A DNA stretch of 64,000 nucleotides, taken from Lineus longissimus (lineage: Eukaryota > Nemertea > Pilidiophora > Heteronemertea > Lineidae). The stretch covers positions 11,410,001-11,474,000 of the forward strand of contig NC_088321.1 of the NCBI RefSeq assembly GCF_910592395.1, given 5' to 3'. The position numbers and the translations under genes are program-made. Below the pieces are notes generated by a model. It ran no database searches, was not told where the DNA came from, and saw only the letters and a list, made by a program, of their open reading frames with translations. Below are positions 26,571 through 39,400 of the stretch, piece by piece; the stretch's first letter is position 1, and every line of letters begins with the position of its first letter.

Positions 26571-26936
26571 TCCTTCAATATATAGGTCCTGTGCTCATAA
26601 ATAATATCACATATCAAATATTTGAAATATATTGAATACATTACTTATTATCAATGGATTCAACACGCATAACATATATTGCATATTCGAAACAACTTAC
26701 TGTCTACTTGTCAACAGTCTTTGGACGATTGGCACCTGCACATTAGTTAACTTAAAAGCTTGCAAACACCTCGATTATTAGTTACAACAATGTTACAATA
26801 CACTCCAATTATCATTTTAATCGGGATATTTTAGCTGCTGTCGTTTCGGAAGAATTTGACTGAAAGCCCAGACCTATGTCTTAGTTAAGCACTTGAAATT
26901 ATATATTTGCTGTATTACTACAAAACACTGAAATAA
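26331..26936. mobile_element. Inverted-repeat structure of about 600 bp
   Basis: 26331-26418 (..taatacagcaaagatataat.. to ..ctttcagtcaaattcttc) is matched in reverse complement at 26849-26936 with scattered differences. Could be a MITE into which the 142-bp block was copied. Confidence 0.65.
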
Positions 26937-27232
26937 TCATAAACCCAGTTGTGATGATGTGCAAAAGGGTCCCATGATATGAGCTAATTAGCATTGATAT
27001 TTCTTGGCCACTCGGGAAGTTTGGTTCATATTCTTAACAACATGCATTATTTGATCGGTTATAGCAATAGTTAGGGAGGCCCTAATATTCTTTCGACTTT
27101 ATATTTTTAAAAACCCAGGAGGGTGTCAGCAGCCTTTTAAAAATTTGTAGTCTAGATAAAGACTTGTGCCACAACTGGATCTCTTTAATGTGTGTCTGCA
27201 CTAATAGATAACACATCTTCGTTCTGTTTCAG
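26937..27232. other. Presumed 5' flank or first intron of the modular gene
   Basis: 27222-27232 (ttctgtttcag) is a good 3' splice site immediately before the start codon. No TATA box or transcription start can be assigned. Confidence 0.4.
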
Positions 27233-27422
27233 ATGTGGCTTTCTCTTGTGAAAGTGGCTGTATGTGTCTTCGCCATAATACACGCAGCATCGCCTTTGAC
27301 TATCATTCCTAGATCCCCTACCACTACCGGTACTCCCTCTACCCCTCCAATTACCTCTATCCCTCCAAGTTCCTCTACCACTCCAAGTTCCTCTACCACT
27401 CCAAGTTCCTCTACCACTCCAA
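27233..27422 (+). CDS. Exon 1: signal peptide and Ser/Thr/Pro stalk
   Basis: The ATG opens a 63-codon segment plus one base, ending at a gtaagt donor (phase 1). Residues 1-19 (MWLSLVKVAVCVFAIIHAA) are a hydrophobic signal peptide with cleavage expected near A19. The rest is almost entirely S, T, P and I, and ends in three copies of an SSSTTP hexapeptide encoded by an exact 18-nt tandem repeat (27365-27418). Such a segment is a likely O-glycosylated spacer. The ATG sits directly after a good acceptor-like ttctgtttcag, so an upstream 5' UTR exon is likely; I could not place it. Confidence 0.85.
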
Positions 27423-30400
27423 GTAAGTATCGCATCGCACTCTTCTCTACTCGGTTCAAGCATATTATCCCTGCCAGTGTTGGCTTTCATTGTTCGTGTA
27501 TTGTATGTGTAATGTACATGTACACGAATAATCGCGGCAAGAATGCTCGAACAAAATACATGTACCGTAAATGTGGCAATTTACTAATTTACAGATCGTC
27601 GAGTCTAAGGCTGGGTTTACATAGAACTATACGGTATTCGGTATACGCTATTCGATATTCGCTATTCGGTATTCGCTATACGCCATACGGGCACGGCGAG
27701 TCACATAGGGTAGCATGCGTGCGGTATTCGGTCTTTTGGCGCCGATCAGATGGACAGTTCAGACGAAGAAGATTTGGCTCTTCTCCTCTTAGCCGAGGAT
27801 GAAGCTGACCAGGCACAAAGACCAAAGAAAGAAAGAACAGAATGTGTGCGGCAGCACTTTAAGATGAGACCTCTGTTGGGGGAGTACCACAGGACATCTA
27901 AAAACCTCATGGATCATCCAGATGTTAATTAAAAGAATAATTTAGTTGATTAGCAATAAAACATGTATTGAAGGCCTGTTCTTAGAAATTGCAATAAAAT
28001 GAGTAAAAATGAGTACTATTGTTTCTAACTTATCCTATAGTATGCAATAAATCGTTTAATAATTGTGATAGATAACATTAAAATGCACTGGTCACTTCTG
28101 AACAGGGTGGTATACGCTGCACGAAAATCGAACGCGCACGATTCCCACTATACTATACTATACGCAGGTATACGACCTTTTCGAATAGTGCCCTCTTATG
28201 TGACCCGGTATTGTGAAATTTCCTTGTTCGATTTCAGGTACCCGTGTGCCCTGGCAAAACGTGCACCGAATACCCGAATAGTATAGTTCTATGTGAACCC
28301 AGCCTAATGTAACCCTGTTTGACATTACTAACGTGATTACAGTATTCACCCCCACGAGCCGATTATAACTGTTCAAATGTGAAACTCACCTCGCTTTAAA
28401 TCATCGTCTGCACGAACAAACCTGATCACACAGCAAATTTATATACGCTACCAAAATAGTGCGCAGAAATACTCTCAAAATCACTTTGTTTTAGGGGAAT
28501 TTGTTCGGACAAAGACTTGAAAAGCAACAATTTGACAATCTTTTTTGTATTTTGAAATAAGAAAAACTCACAGAAAGTATTGTTAGTTTCGTGGATGGGG
28601 TATTTAACAACGCTGAGATTGCAATGGCGTCCTTTTCAAGCAGGGACGGAACGACAACGATAAAATAAGAGTTCCGGTCCTAAGCAAGGAGTTTGGTACG
28701 ATGGGCTCATTTCGAGATTCGAAATTCAAATGTCCAAACTCGACTTTTGGCCTTATCGTATGTTCACTGCCGTAAAAATGTAAACTAAACTGATTCTGTA
28801 AACCAAGCATTAGAAGCACTCGCAGAAACGACTTTTTTCTAAAAGCAGCTGGAACTGTTGGGCATTTAATCGCGGGTCGGGATTATCACGAGTAGCCTCA
28901 TATTTACGAGGGCATCATTGGATATATCACTTAGTTGTTAGTAGGGCGGGACTCGCAATCATATGAATATGCATTCCATTGCAGAGCGATACTGCTGTAG
29001 CGAAGCGCCTTGCGGAGGGGTGTGTGTGAGAGGGTACTGTAAGTACCCATACAAACAATTGAGTTCATCAAAATGCACATGCCCTTCAGGGATGAGATGC
29101 TGCAAGAGTACAACGAGTAAGTATATCAACATATTAAGTGCTGCTTGATGGCCACGCTAGATACCAGAACGTTCTCTTTGCCCTGTTATTCATACTTCTT
29201 CAAGGGTTGGACAACAGTCGTTTTCGTATAAAGGAATATCGTGCGCTTCTTACTGCCAAAGTCTTGAAGCAGTACTTTTATTGAGAAAATGTAAAACCTG
29301 TGTTTAGGCATCAGGGTAAACGCCAACAAAACGCATATCTTCAAATGTTTCATGCTTTTCCGGCACTCTTTTAGCCCTTCAAAATCAGCGTGAAACATGT
29401 GCAGATTCTTATCACACACTGTTCTCTGTTCTTTCTCTTCAACTAAGACTTGCAAAAAGTCCAATAGCCTGTTTAAATGTGTGTTAACAACTACATTTTT
29501 CTGACACATTTTCTGAGCCATTTAAAACCACAATTAGGCTGTAGGAATTCGTGTCACTAGTTTCTTTTTCTCGTACCATGGAGCTCCCCTAATAAGTCAC
29601 GAGAAAGTGCACCAGCGTGCATAAGTTATATATAAGTATGTGTAAAACAATGATTCATGTTTTTTTACACTAACCATCAAATCGTCAAATAATATTTCTT
29701 TTTCCCTTTTTTACACTTAGCTCGCCACCCATGTGAAAAATGCAACAGCAAGTATAAATGTGTGCCGAAACGTGTATACTGTGCATCTCCCGTTTCAAGA
29801 AAAGGTTGTACTTGTCCTAAAGAGAAGAAGTGTTGCAAAGGTAATGACACTTATACTAAAACTCAACATGCAACCTGTTGGGAAGTAAAGGATCTCAAAA
29901 TAAACCTTACAAGCATTATTTCTCTTTCAATATTGCAAAATTTTACTTTTTTTAAACCACTTTGCACGTATCATACATACAATACGTAAGGCGAATTATT
30001 TGAAAAATCCTTCCTATCATCATGCCTTCAAGTTAGATACTGCCAGCATCTTGAGCTAAAAATTAATTTTAATTTCATTCACTGCCAGAGAAAATGAGTT
30101 CTCGCTCTTCTTTACATGTTCTTATCTGTAGCTTTATATCATGTTTCGTCCTTACTGTATTTCATATATCATATATCTTGTCACCCTAAAACAAATACTT
30201 CATTGTGGGTAATGAGTTGTGTTCGCAGAAACATTTTGATGTAGGCCTACATATTAAAAGGGTTCTACTTCTCCTGCCATGCAAGTACACGAACTGCTAA
30301 AAAGTACATTTCAATTACCTATTAAAAAAATCTATAATGAAAACAGAGTCAAAACTTAAAGGATATGACAAGAGTCAAGCGTGCTCTATATTTCTCACTT

Positions 30401-33400
30401 CTCAAACCGCTCTTTCTATTCCAGGCCCGTTCTGTTTTGAATGCGGTGGACGATGCAAGAAAGGAAAATGCAAAGCTCCCTTCTACCCGATCTTTAACTC
30501 CAAGTGTCCATGCCCCAGGGGAATGTCATGTTGCAAACGTAAGCAAGTCTCTTATCTTGTATTCGGGCTGTCGTACATGTTGGCGCACTGCAGCTAGAAC
30601 TTTACACTACGACTTGCAGATAACCATGAACTCTTTGATTTGTATTTGCTACCATGGTCGTGGTTGGTCACCTAAGGTCGCATAATTACACTTTGATGGT
30701 GTGTGAAACATTTGTAACTCTATCGACTTGGCTTTTTTTGTTCGGCTAGCGAATTAAATTTCATAAGCTGTTCGCTACTTTCAGAACTTTGTTATCATTC
30801 CTAACTATAGCAAGCAAAAAAACACACACCATTTTCCTAAAACTCTCGCCAAGAAAGGGATCATCGCGCAAATGGGATTTAGCACCAATGCGTTTCTATA
30901 ACTAAGCAACGCCGGCTTGGTCATCTTGATCAAGTTCTATAGACGTCTTTCTATCTGAATGTTTTTGGACCTAACGACTCAAAAGAACACAATTACGAAC
31001 AATTCATCTACATGTATATGTTTAACTATTTGGCGATTTTGCCCTGCCAAAAGTTTGAGACTGTGCCCAAGAAGATGCACGTTTCCTAGCTTTTGCATTG
31101 TATCACCGTACCATTGGTAAGTGTCAATGGAAACCCATTCATCGATCAGCAAAACAGCGGAAAAAGTCATGCATCCCTTATAATTGGCAACAGCCACAGA
31201 CGACATCTTTACTCTCTAGTCACAATCAATGGACGTATGTAACAATAAAGATATTAGATCCAAAAAGGATATAAAATAGGCCTATGAATGAACTGACCAC
31301 AAGAGTTTACTGACATCAATATTTCCATGACACTGTGTATGATTAAGTGTGCAAGCAGGCGAATTTCTCAACGAACGTTACTGATGTTAGTATCATTATC
31401 CCTTAGAAACTCGACAAATTCTACCATAATCTTTTCAGTTCAGCCCCATTGGCTTGGGTGTACAAATAAGGTTTCTGACCCTCATCAAACTGGTCATTAA
31501 CTCCAGAAGTTTTAATTGACCTGACATTCCTTAGCGTATGACCTGATTCAAGAACCAGTGATTGAAATGTATATGTTAGGCGCTATCGACCGATTTGCGA
31601 TATCGATTGATCGCGCAGCGCCATCTATGGATCTGTCGTTTGTGCAAGCATCGGTTGATGGCTCAGCGCGATCTATCGATGGGTTGTATAATGGATACTG
31701 GGATTGGACAGTGTCTGAAGTGTGCATCCACTTTCACGTTGACATCGAGGAGATGGTGCAGGATTGCCTCGTACTTCTCTTCGGTCAGGACTGGGCTCTT
31801 CTTGACACTGCCTGGACATCTACAATCTCTTGCATTTTCTTCTTGAACTGTTCGCTTTCTATTTTGCATGTCTTGTTTGGATGTGGAATCTTTCTAGAAG
31901 AAGAATGATACCTAGATCGCTTGATAATCGAAAGTCGAGCTGGCCGGGTGATTTCAGAAAAAATGTTCTCTCAATTTTACGGGTTATTATAATCAGTGAT
32001 GAAAAATGTTGGTGCAGCCAACAAAAGATGATTTTGCATAGTATCAATGTGCACAGTTAACGTGGTTCTCATAAGACGGTGATAGAATCTTTGGAGCATG
32101 TGTCTAACACGCAGAACGCTGGCAGGAGCTGCATCAGCGAAGGAAAGCTAAAAAATCATTGACCTTATTTTTTATTTACCTTCAGGGGCTAGATGTGGCA
32201 GCAAAAGTTGCCCATATGCGAGATGTGTCTCGGTCGGGGCATTTTGCCCAAAGGTAATTCGTGGCAGAAGATGTTCATGTCCGCCTTTCATGAAGTGCTG
32301 TCGATGTAAGTACAAGAAGACGTTTCTCTTATCACAGCTTATGATACATTTAGTGCACTTGCATGCCTTCCACCCATTGAATTAATGAATGAAGTCTACA
32401 CTAAGCCTACATACTGCAAAATCCAAAATGAATTTGCTCTGATGTGGTGCTTCAAAAGGTCGTCTGACCAGAAACCCTCACCTGAAAAAGGCAACAGTCT
32501 TAGCCTTTTGAAGATCAAGACTTAGTTCGTTCCAGAGTAAGGAACTGGAGCTCCGATCCTGCAATCATTCGTCGCCAGGCGATACCTGGACAGATATGTT
32601 AGCTAGATATTGCAAGTAAATAATGACACGTGAACCACAAATCGGCGCACAAACACAAATAACCCGTCGTTTATGTTTTTATTTTAAAATAACAATTATA
32701 GAATTTGTATCGTATAATAAAAAATAAAACGAGGCTATATTGAAAGTGACTATCTCCTGCAAAAGTCACTTAATTTACCAGCAGATATTCACTTTCAATA
32801 TAGCCTCGTTTTGTTGTTTTTTTCGAATTATGATCAAAGTAAATAGTTAGCCACAATGATATCAGATATCATCAATGGCGGATTTCGACTAAAGTTCGAA
32901 TGGCGACGCATTTTCGAATATGCGGCTTTGACACCTCACTGTCATGACTGAGGCTATGTGCTAATCACCAGAGAATTATGAAGACATCGCTTGTCACGCA
33001 CCGGGCCATCATCTGGCGGCTCAGGTATAGTGCTTAACTTTGGTCTTGTCGAGGGCCTATGATACACAGTGCGTGCTGCAGTTATCTCTGTATTTCAGAC
33101 ACATGTACGCTAGCTGGATGCAGAGGAAAATGTGTGAAGGGCCGCAAATGTCCCAAAGGGTCCAGGCTGATAAAGTCAAGGTTCTGCACTTGTCCGAAAG
33201 GCTATTCCTGCTGCACCCGTAAGTACCAAAATATCCCAAAAAAATAATTATGAGAAGACGGCTCGTTTCAAAAATGTAATTAAGTACATATTATGGCGTG
33301 CTACAACCACAGCGGCTACATAAATCCATATTGCCAATTGTCAAGCGTGCCGGAGCAAGGAATTATATCCACAAAAAGTATTTTCTATGAAGTCTTTTAA

Positions 33401-36400
33401 ATCGTTTTCAACTACAAGATGCCAATATGCAACGCACGGTTATTTGTTCTGGGGAAGATTTCTTACACATTCATTCTTTATTTACCCTATCATATGGGTC
33501 GATCTGATAACAGGTTTAGATTTTTTCTCTCGTTTAGCTGGATGGGATCGGCCACGAGTTGAAGAGGTACCATACCTTTCATACTCACCGTCTCTTGATT
33601 TAGACGTCGTCGCGGCTGAAAACCCGACGTAGCTACCGCATATTTTTCCCACAACAATGTTACCATCATATAAGTACACTGATGTGGAAATAGAATTAAG
33701 CAATCGAGACTTCTTTTTTTTAAAAAATATTTTTACTCTTTATTAACAACAGAACATACATATACAGGTACAACAATACAATGATAAAATAGCTGTTTTT
33801 ATTTATTTTACAATCCTGCCCTGCCCAATTATCCCCCCCCCCCAACCACCCACGCACACACCCACCCACTACCACCAATAACACCATCTTTCAGTCTGTC
33901 CTACTCAAATCTGGCTGTCCTGTCCATATTTATCAGTCCAAGTTTTAAAGGAAATCGAATGTTGGGTCCCATTTTTCAGAAAATGATTCAATGTTTTTAT
34001 TTTTATAAGCTATTTCTTGTTCCAGTTGCCTTATGTATTTATTTTCATATTTATATGCCTTTACGTCTGGTGCCACCTTTTTGTTTCTACACTGATGTAT
34101 AAATTGTTTTGCCAACATTATCAAAGTGTGCGAGAGGCGGTTATCAGTTCCATAAAATACTGTTGGAGCATTAATTTTAGTGTGCAAAAAAAAAAAAAAA
34201 AGGGCCTGAAATGGTTTTCTTTTTGCAGGCATATGTCCATACCTAACTACAACACGCGTCACATGCAGACGCCTTGGAGGATGGGTGATACCCGGCAGAG
34301 GCGTACCTCCACTTATTTGCTGCAGACGTAGGTCCCAATTTTGCATACATGGACGACATTTGATTATAGACGGAATGCAAACGAACATTTGGTGCAATGT
34401 GTGATTAGCTTCACATTTTGACGTATATATAAGGATGTCACATTTCAAATTGTTGTGGAATTACATTTTACGCCAAAGTGACTGAAGCATGAAAATAACT
34501 AAACTTGCTTAACGTTCCTCTGTTGCACACAGGCATTCTATTGTTTTTAAGTCATATATTTTGTTATTTCAGGAACTTATTAGTAGATGTAACAAGAGTT
34601 CAAGCTTTCCACTGTTTTACACTTGTATCGCTTTTTTTAGCCCCAACATGTGCGAGAAACTGTAGAGCACAAAAGGCACGATGTGCACTCAGCCGGACAT
34701 GCAAGTTCAAAATAAAATCGTCGAAATGCCTCTGCCGGCCCGGCCTGGTATGCTGCAGGTGTAAGTGATATGTTTTATTCATGTTTGGGGCCAATTAGGA
34801 CCAAAAAAATTAATAGGACGTGATATCCTCAGTAAGACTCGATGAAAAGTAAGCGGTAGAGCGCGAAAGTATTAAAAAATACCAAAAGTGTTTTTGTTTT
34901 TTGTTTATATTTTACTCTTTATTAACAACAGAAGATACATATACAGGTACAACAATACAATGATACAAGAGCTGTTTTTATTTATTTTACAAAAGTGTTT
35001 GATACACAGTGCGTACGTCAGTTCTCTCTCTATTTCAGACACCTGTGAGCTAGCTAGATGCAGAGGTAAATGTGTGAGGGGCTCCCGATGTCCTAAAGGG
35101 TTTAGGAAACTAAGCTCGAAGACATGCACTTGTCCGGTAGGCTATTCATGCTGCTGGCGTAAGTATTAAAACAGCTTAAAGGAATATACGTATTAGAAGT
35201 GGTAATCACCGTTAATATCCTGGGGAGCCATCTCATAAACTAAAGACCTGGAGTGATAAGATAATCTGGTAGATTAGAGTCATTCAAATGACCTTGGTGG
35301 TTTTTGCCTAAATCGAGCTTATGGTGCTCAATCAATATTATTGTCAGGGGAAAATAGCAAACCAATTGTTTGTGCCTTCTGCTTTAATCTACCTTATAAT
35401 ACTCGTTTACGTTACAACACAGTTTCGGACGGAGGTACTATCGTTTCATGGTCAGACGATTTCCTGACGGTGAAAGACATTTTCTGTTGCTCAGTTAAGA
35501 ATCTCCGATGAGCGCACAAAAATCTGACTCCGGTTAGTCGTTGGAATATTTAATGATATACCCGTCATGGACAAGTGTTAAGCAGGTGTTTTAGCGGGTT
35601 TGAATCTGTTACATTTTTAGATGTTACCCGCTGGTGGTGGAATGGCAAAAAGTTCCTTGATTTATGATTATGATGATTCAGACATTATATCTATATACAT
35701 GCGTTGTCAAAATCATCATTTCGACCCTCTAAGTCTGCCTTTTTCCATATCATGGCCACAGCTAGGGACACTGAATATTGAAATAGAGGCGAGTGCTGCA
35801 ACCAATGATAATCATTTCTTTTCCCAGGGAAATGTCCATACGCAACTAGAACTTATCGCAGTTGCATACAGCGTGGAGGATGGGTAATACCCGCTACAGG
35901 TGTCCCGAAATTACATGTTTGCTGCCAACGTAAGTCCATAGGGTTGACATTCGTTGACAAACGGGATGCATAATGTGCATGTAATGTATTGCGTGTTGCA
36001 TTGTGTCAAACCCTTAAACTACTGACCTATTTTCACATAGAATTGACGTGGTCACCTGTACGGATTTCACTATTCACTTTAATATTGCGCCTCATTAAGC
36101 GCATACTTGTGGCGATGGCCATCTGACATTTGAAATGGGGCAGAGACGTACCGCATCAAATGTAAATCAGGTCCGAAATACGTTGTTGTTCACAATATTT
36201 CTACGTCGATGCTGCAACATTTAGACTGACATGGAATTTTGCAATGGCGGGCATACAGAAGAACGTTATATTATAATTTTTTTTTTACTTATTAAGGGTC
36301 ACAATAAGTAGATGCAGCAAGAGATCAAGCTTCCACTTTACATTACGCGTTTTTGCTTTTTCAGTACCAACATGTGTGAGGAACTGTAAAAGGCAGAAGG

Positions 36401-39400
36401 CAGGATGTGCAACCAAGCGGAGTTGCAAATACATAATAAAAAATGCGAGATGTCTCTGCCGGCCTAACCTTGTGTGCTGCATGTGTAAGTATGATTAGGA
36501 CTATGATAGAAAAGGAGAAAAAACGTGACATATAATTCAGTGTAAGACTAGTGGGGAAATAAACGGTATAGGCAAAAGTATAACGAATGAATATGTACCA
36601 CAAACGTATTATACACAGTGTGTGCATTATCTCTCTTTTTCAGACACCTGTGGACTTCGTGCATGCGGCGGTAAATGCATAAGAGGCCGCGGATGTCCTA
36701 AAGGGTGGAGACCGCACCGGAATACCTGCACTTGCCCGCCCGGCTATAAATGTTGCTCACAAAAAGGTAAGCATAAGAACATCTTATTATAAGAAGATGT
36801 GGTTGCCGTTAGATATCAGACTGAGGTACTGGCTTGTATGGATAAATTATAGCCATTTCAATGAGAGTGGTTTATGCCGATATAAAGAGAACAAAGGAGT
36901 CTTATTGAAGTCTAAACACGATTGAGCTCTTTGACTCAATCTACTGCCTTTCGTACTCAATAATGAGGAACCGGCGCGATTTATCCGCCGCGTGGCGCTG
37001 CAATCGATCATACCAAAACTCTCCATTTTCAATGCAATATCATGTTATTTCTGAGCCCGAAAACGATCGCTTATTTTCGACCGATTTCGGCGACGTTTGC
37101 ATCTTCCTGTTTTAAATCTATTGAGCTATCAGTTTCTGAAGATAATTTTGCGGAAAATATGCGTGATGCCAGTTATTGGGCACGTTTTCTGTTGTTGAAA
37201 TCCTGTGCAAAAATGTACGCAATGGTTTCGCGTGATTGACCTCATGCGACGTCAACAGACCAGAAAATGACGTCATGGCGTCAGAAGGTACGATCGATTG
37301 TGGCGCCGCCACTGGCATTTAACTTAACGCCGGTTCCTCACTGTTATGGGTAAGATATCAATCTATTCTTTTATGTAAAAAAAACGATTCAATGGGAGGA
37401 ACTTCCGTTTCTTGGTCAGACGAGTTCTTGATATGTTGACATGGATTTCCTGCGTCATGTGAAATGGAAATACTCTAGAATCACCGATCTAAGACCGGTT
37501 CATTAATCAGAGGCATGGTCGCCCCCAGTATGATATGCATTGAACAGGCCACGGTTCTTTCATACGATTGGCTCACACTTGTCTTCAGGGTGTGGTGAGT
37601 TGATGGACATTGAGATTGGCATGAACTGATCACTTGTGACGTGATCACTAACACTTCTATTAGTGGTTAAGGTGTATCAAATCAGTTACCCTGTCTTTTA
37701 GCCTAGGCATATCGACTACGTATCTTCAATATAAGTAATCGCATTGATATTAAAGTGAAATGCTTATGGGCCTACCATTCTGAACTCTTGCTATGAAATA
37801 GATGTAAAGGCGAAAGCATAAGCGCTAAACAAATTGGTGTCGCCCACCCATTGTCCATCCCGACAAATACTGTTGAATGGCGTCTAACGACAATGCGCAT
37901 AATATGTAAGGGGGCTTGGCTTGCATATCAAGAAACGGTTTTAGATCGAGGAGTATGGAGTTTAGAGTATATGTAATGACACATGTTTAAATTCGTCTCA
38001 TTTAAGACGTACGCCGTCGGCAGTGGATTGGCAAAACTATTCGAGTAAAGAAACGTGTCATAATCTGATAATTTTGGCCCAACAACTTAACACCTTGGCT
38101 GCCAAGGGTGCTTTAAAGGGGTACCTTTTGCATCTACAACGTCATTTGCAACAAATGCTGTAGCCAGGCCAGAAATCAACATTCAAAACATGGCCAACAA
38201 GTCTACTTCCTGCGATCTAAAGTACCCCGACGTGGTGAAAGGGTGATGAGAAACTTGAATATTTTACTGTTAGGACCATATTTGGTGGGAAATGCAAACG
38301 TTGACGCCTCTAGCTCTTAAACGCGGCAACAAGCTATCGAAAAACGAAGGTCACTTGTTGCATGCGGAATTGAATTTCCTTCAAAATGGCGCTAGTCGCG
38401 ATGCGATTTGACGTCCCAGTTCTGAGCTACAGCCGTTTTTTTGGGAATGATGTAAAGTTCGTGTTTGAGATTAAGTAAATCTTCGATTTTCCTTCATCAT
38501 TCAAATTGATGTAAAATCAACAGCTTTCAGCCAACATAATATTATACACCCTGGCACTTTTGTGACAGGATGGACACCCGTCCATAAAATACTAAAAAAA
38601 ACATAGGCCTTAGAAAAGGGGGTGAATTTAGCTACGTGATTGGCACTCACGTCCCCAGGAGTCTGTTTTTCTTTGATAATGTATAGCCACCATTATCGTC
38701 GCTATATATAGGGGACAATGCTGTGAAACGAGAGATAAGTCCTGACATAATTTTCTTTTCGCAGGCAAATGTCGACACAAACCTATGAATCTTTTCAAAT
38801 GCAGACGGCTTGGAGGATGGGTTATACCCGCGTATGGAAACCCGAAAGGACTTATTTGCTGTAAACGTAAGTTCTGACTTTGAATAGGAATGATATTCGT
38901 TTACAGACGGGACAAGCCCTAAAAATGCTCACAATAAGAATGTTCATACAGAATTCATGTTGTCATCTGCAATGATGTAAGTCGTGTAGTGTTTAAGGCT
39001 TAATGCACGTCATCATGAAAAGTGACACTTGGCATTAGAAGTGTGGAAGACCAGTAGTGTGCAATCAGGTGAATAGGGAATAACGTCAGTAGTTAACCTT
39101 CCCATTGTGCCTCTGTTGCAAACAGAATTGCTATTACGATAAATTATTAACATAGCAAAATGCATGGATGTAAGTAAACGTGCTCAGGATTAAGCTTCCA
39201 CATTTTTACGCTTTCATTGTTTTTTTAGTCCCAACATGTGCGAGGAACTGTAAAGCGCTGAAGGCAGGATGTGCACACAGCCTGACATGCAAATACAAAA
39301 TAAAATCGTCGAGATGCTCTTGCCGACCTGGTCTAGTATGTTGCAGATGTAAGTGACAATTTTTAGTATATAATGATTTGGGCAATAGGATATACTCTAA

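Noticed and set aside
33945-34448. 167-codon minus-strand ORF as a host gene
   Set aside because: It joins a LINE tail to the antisense of exon 7 and intron sequence.
34505-34768. ORFs that start with a hydrophobic stretch and run into an A module (also 41072-41320, 44955-45182, 63253-63468), looking like single secreted peptides
   Set aside because: The hydrophobic part is the polypyrimidine tract of the preceding intron read in frame. A consensus acceptor lies exactly before the module in every copy, and upstream residues are not conserved between copies.
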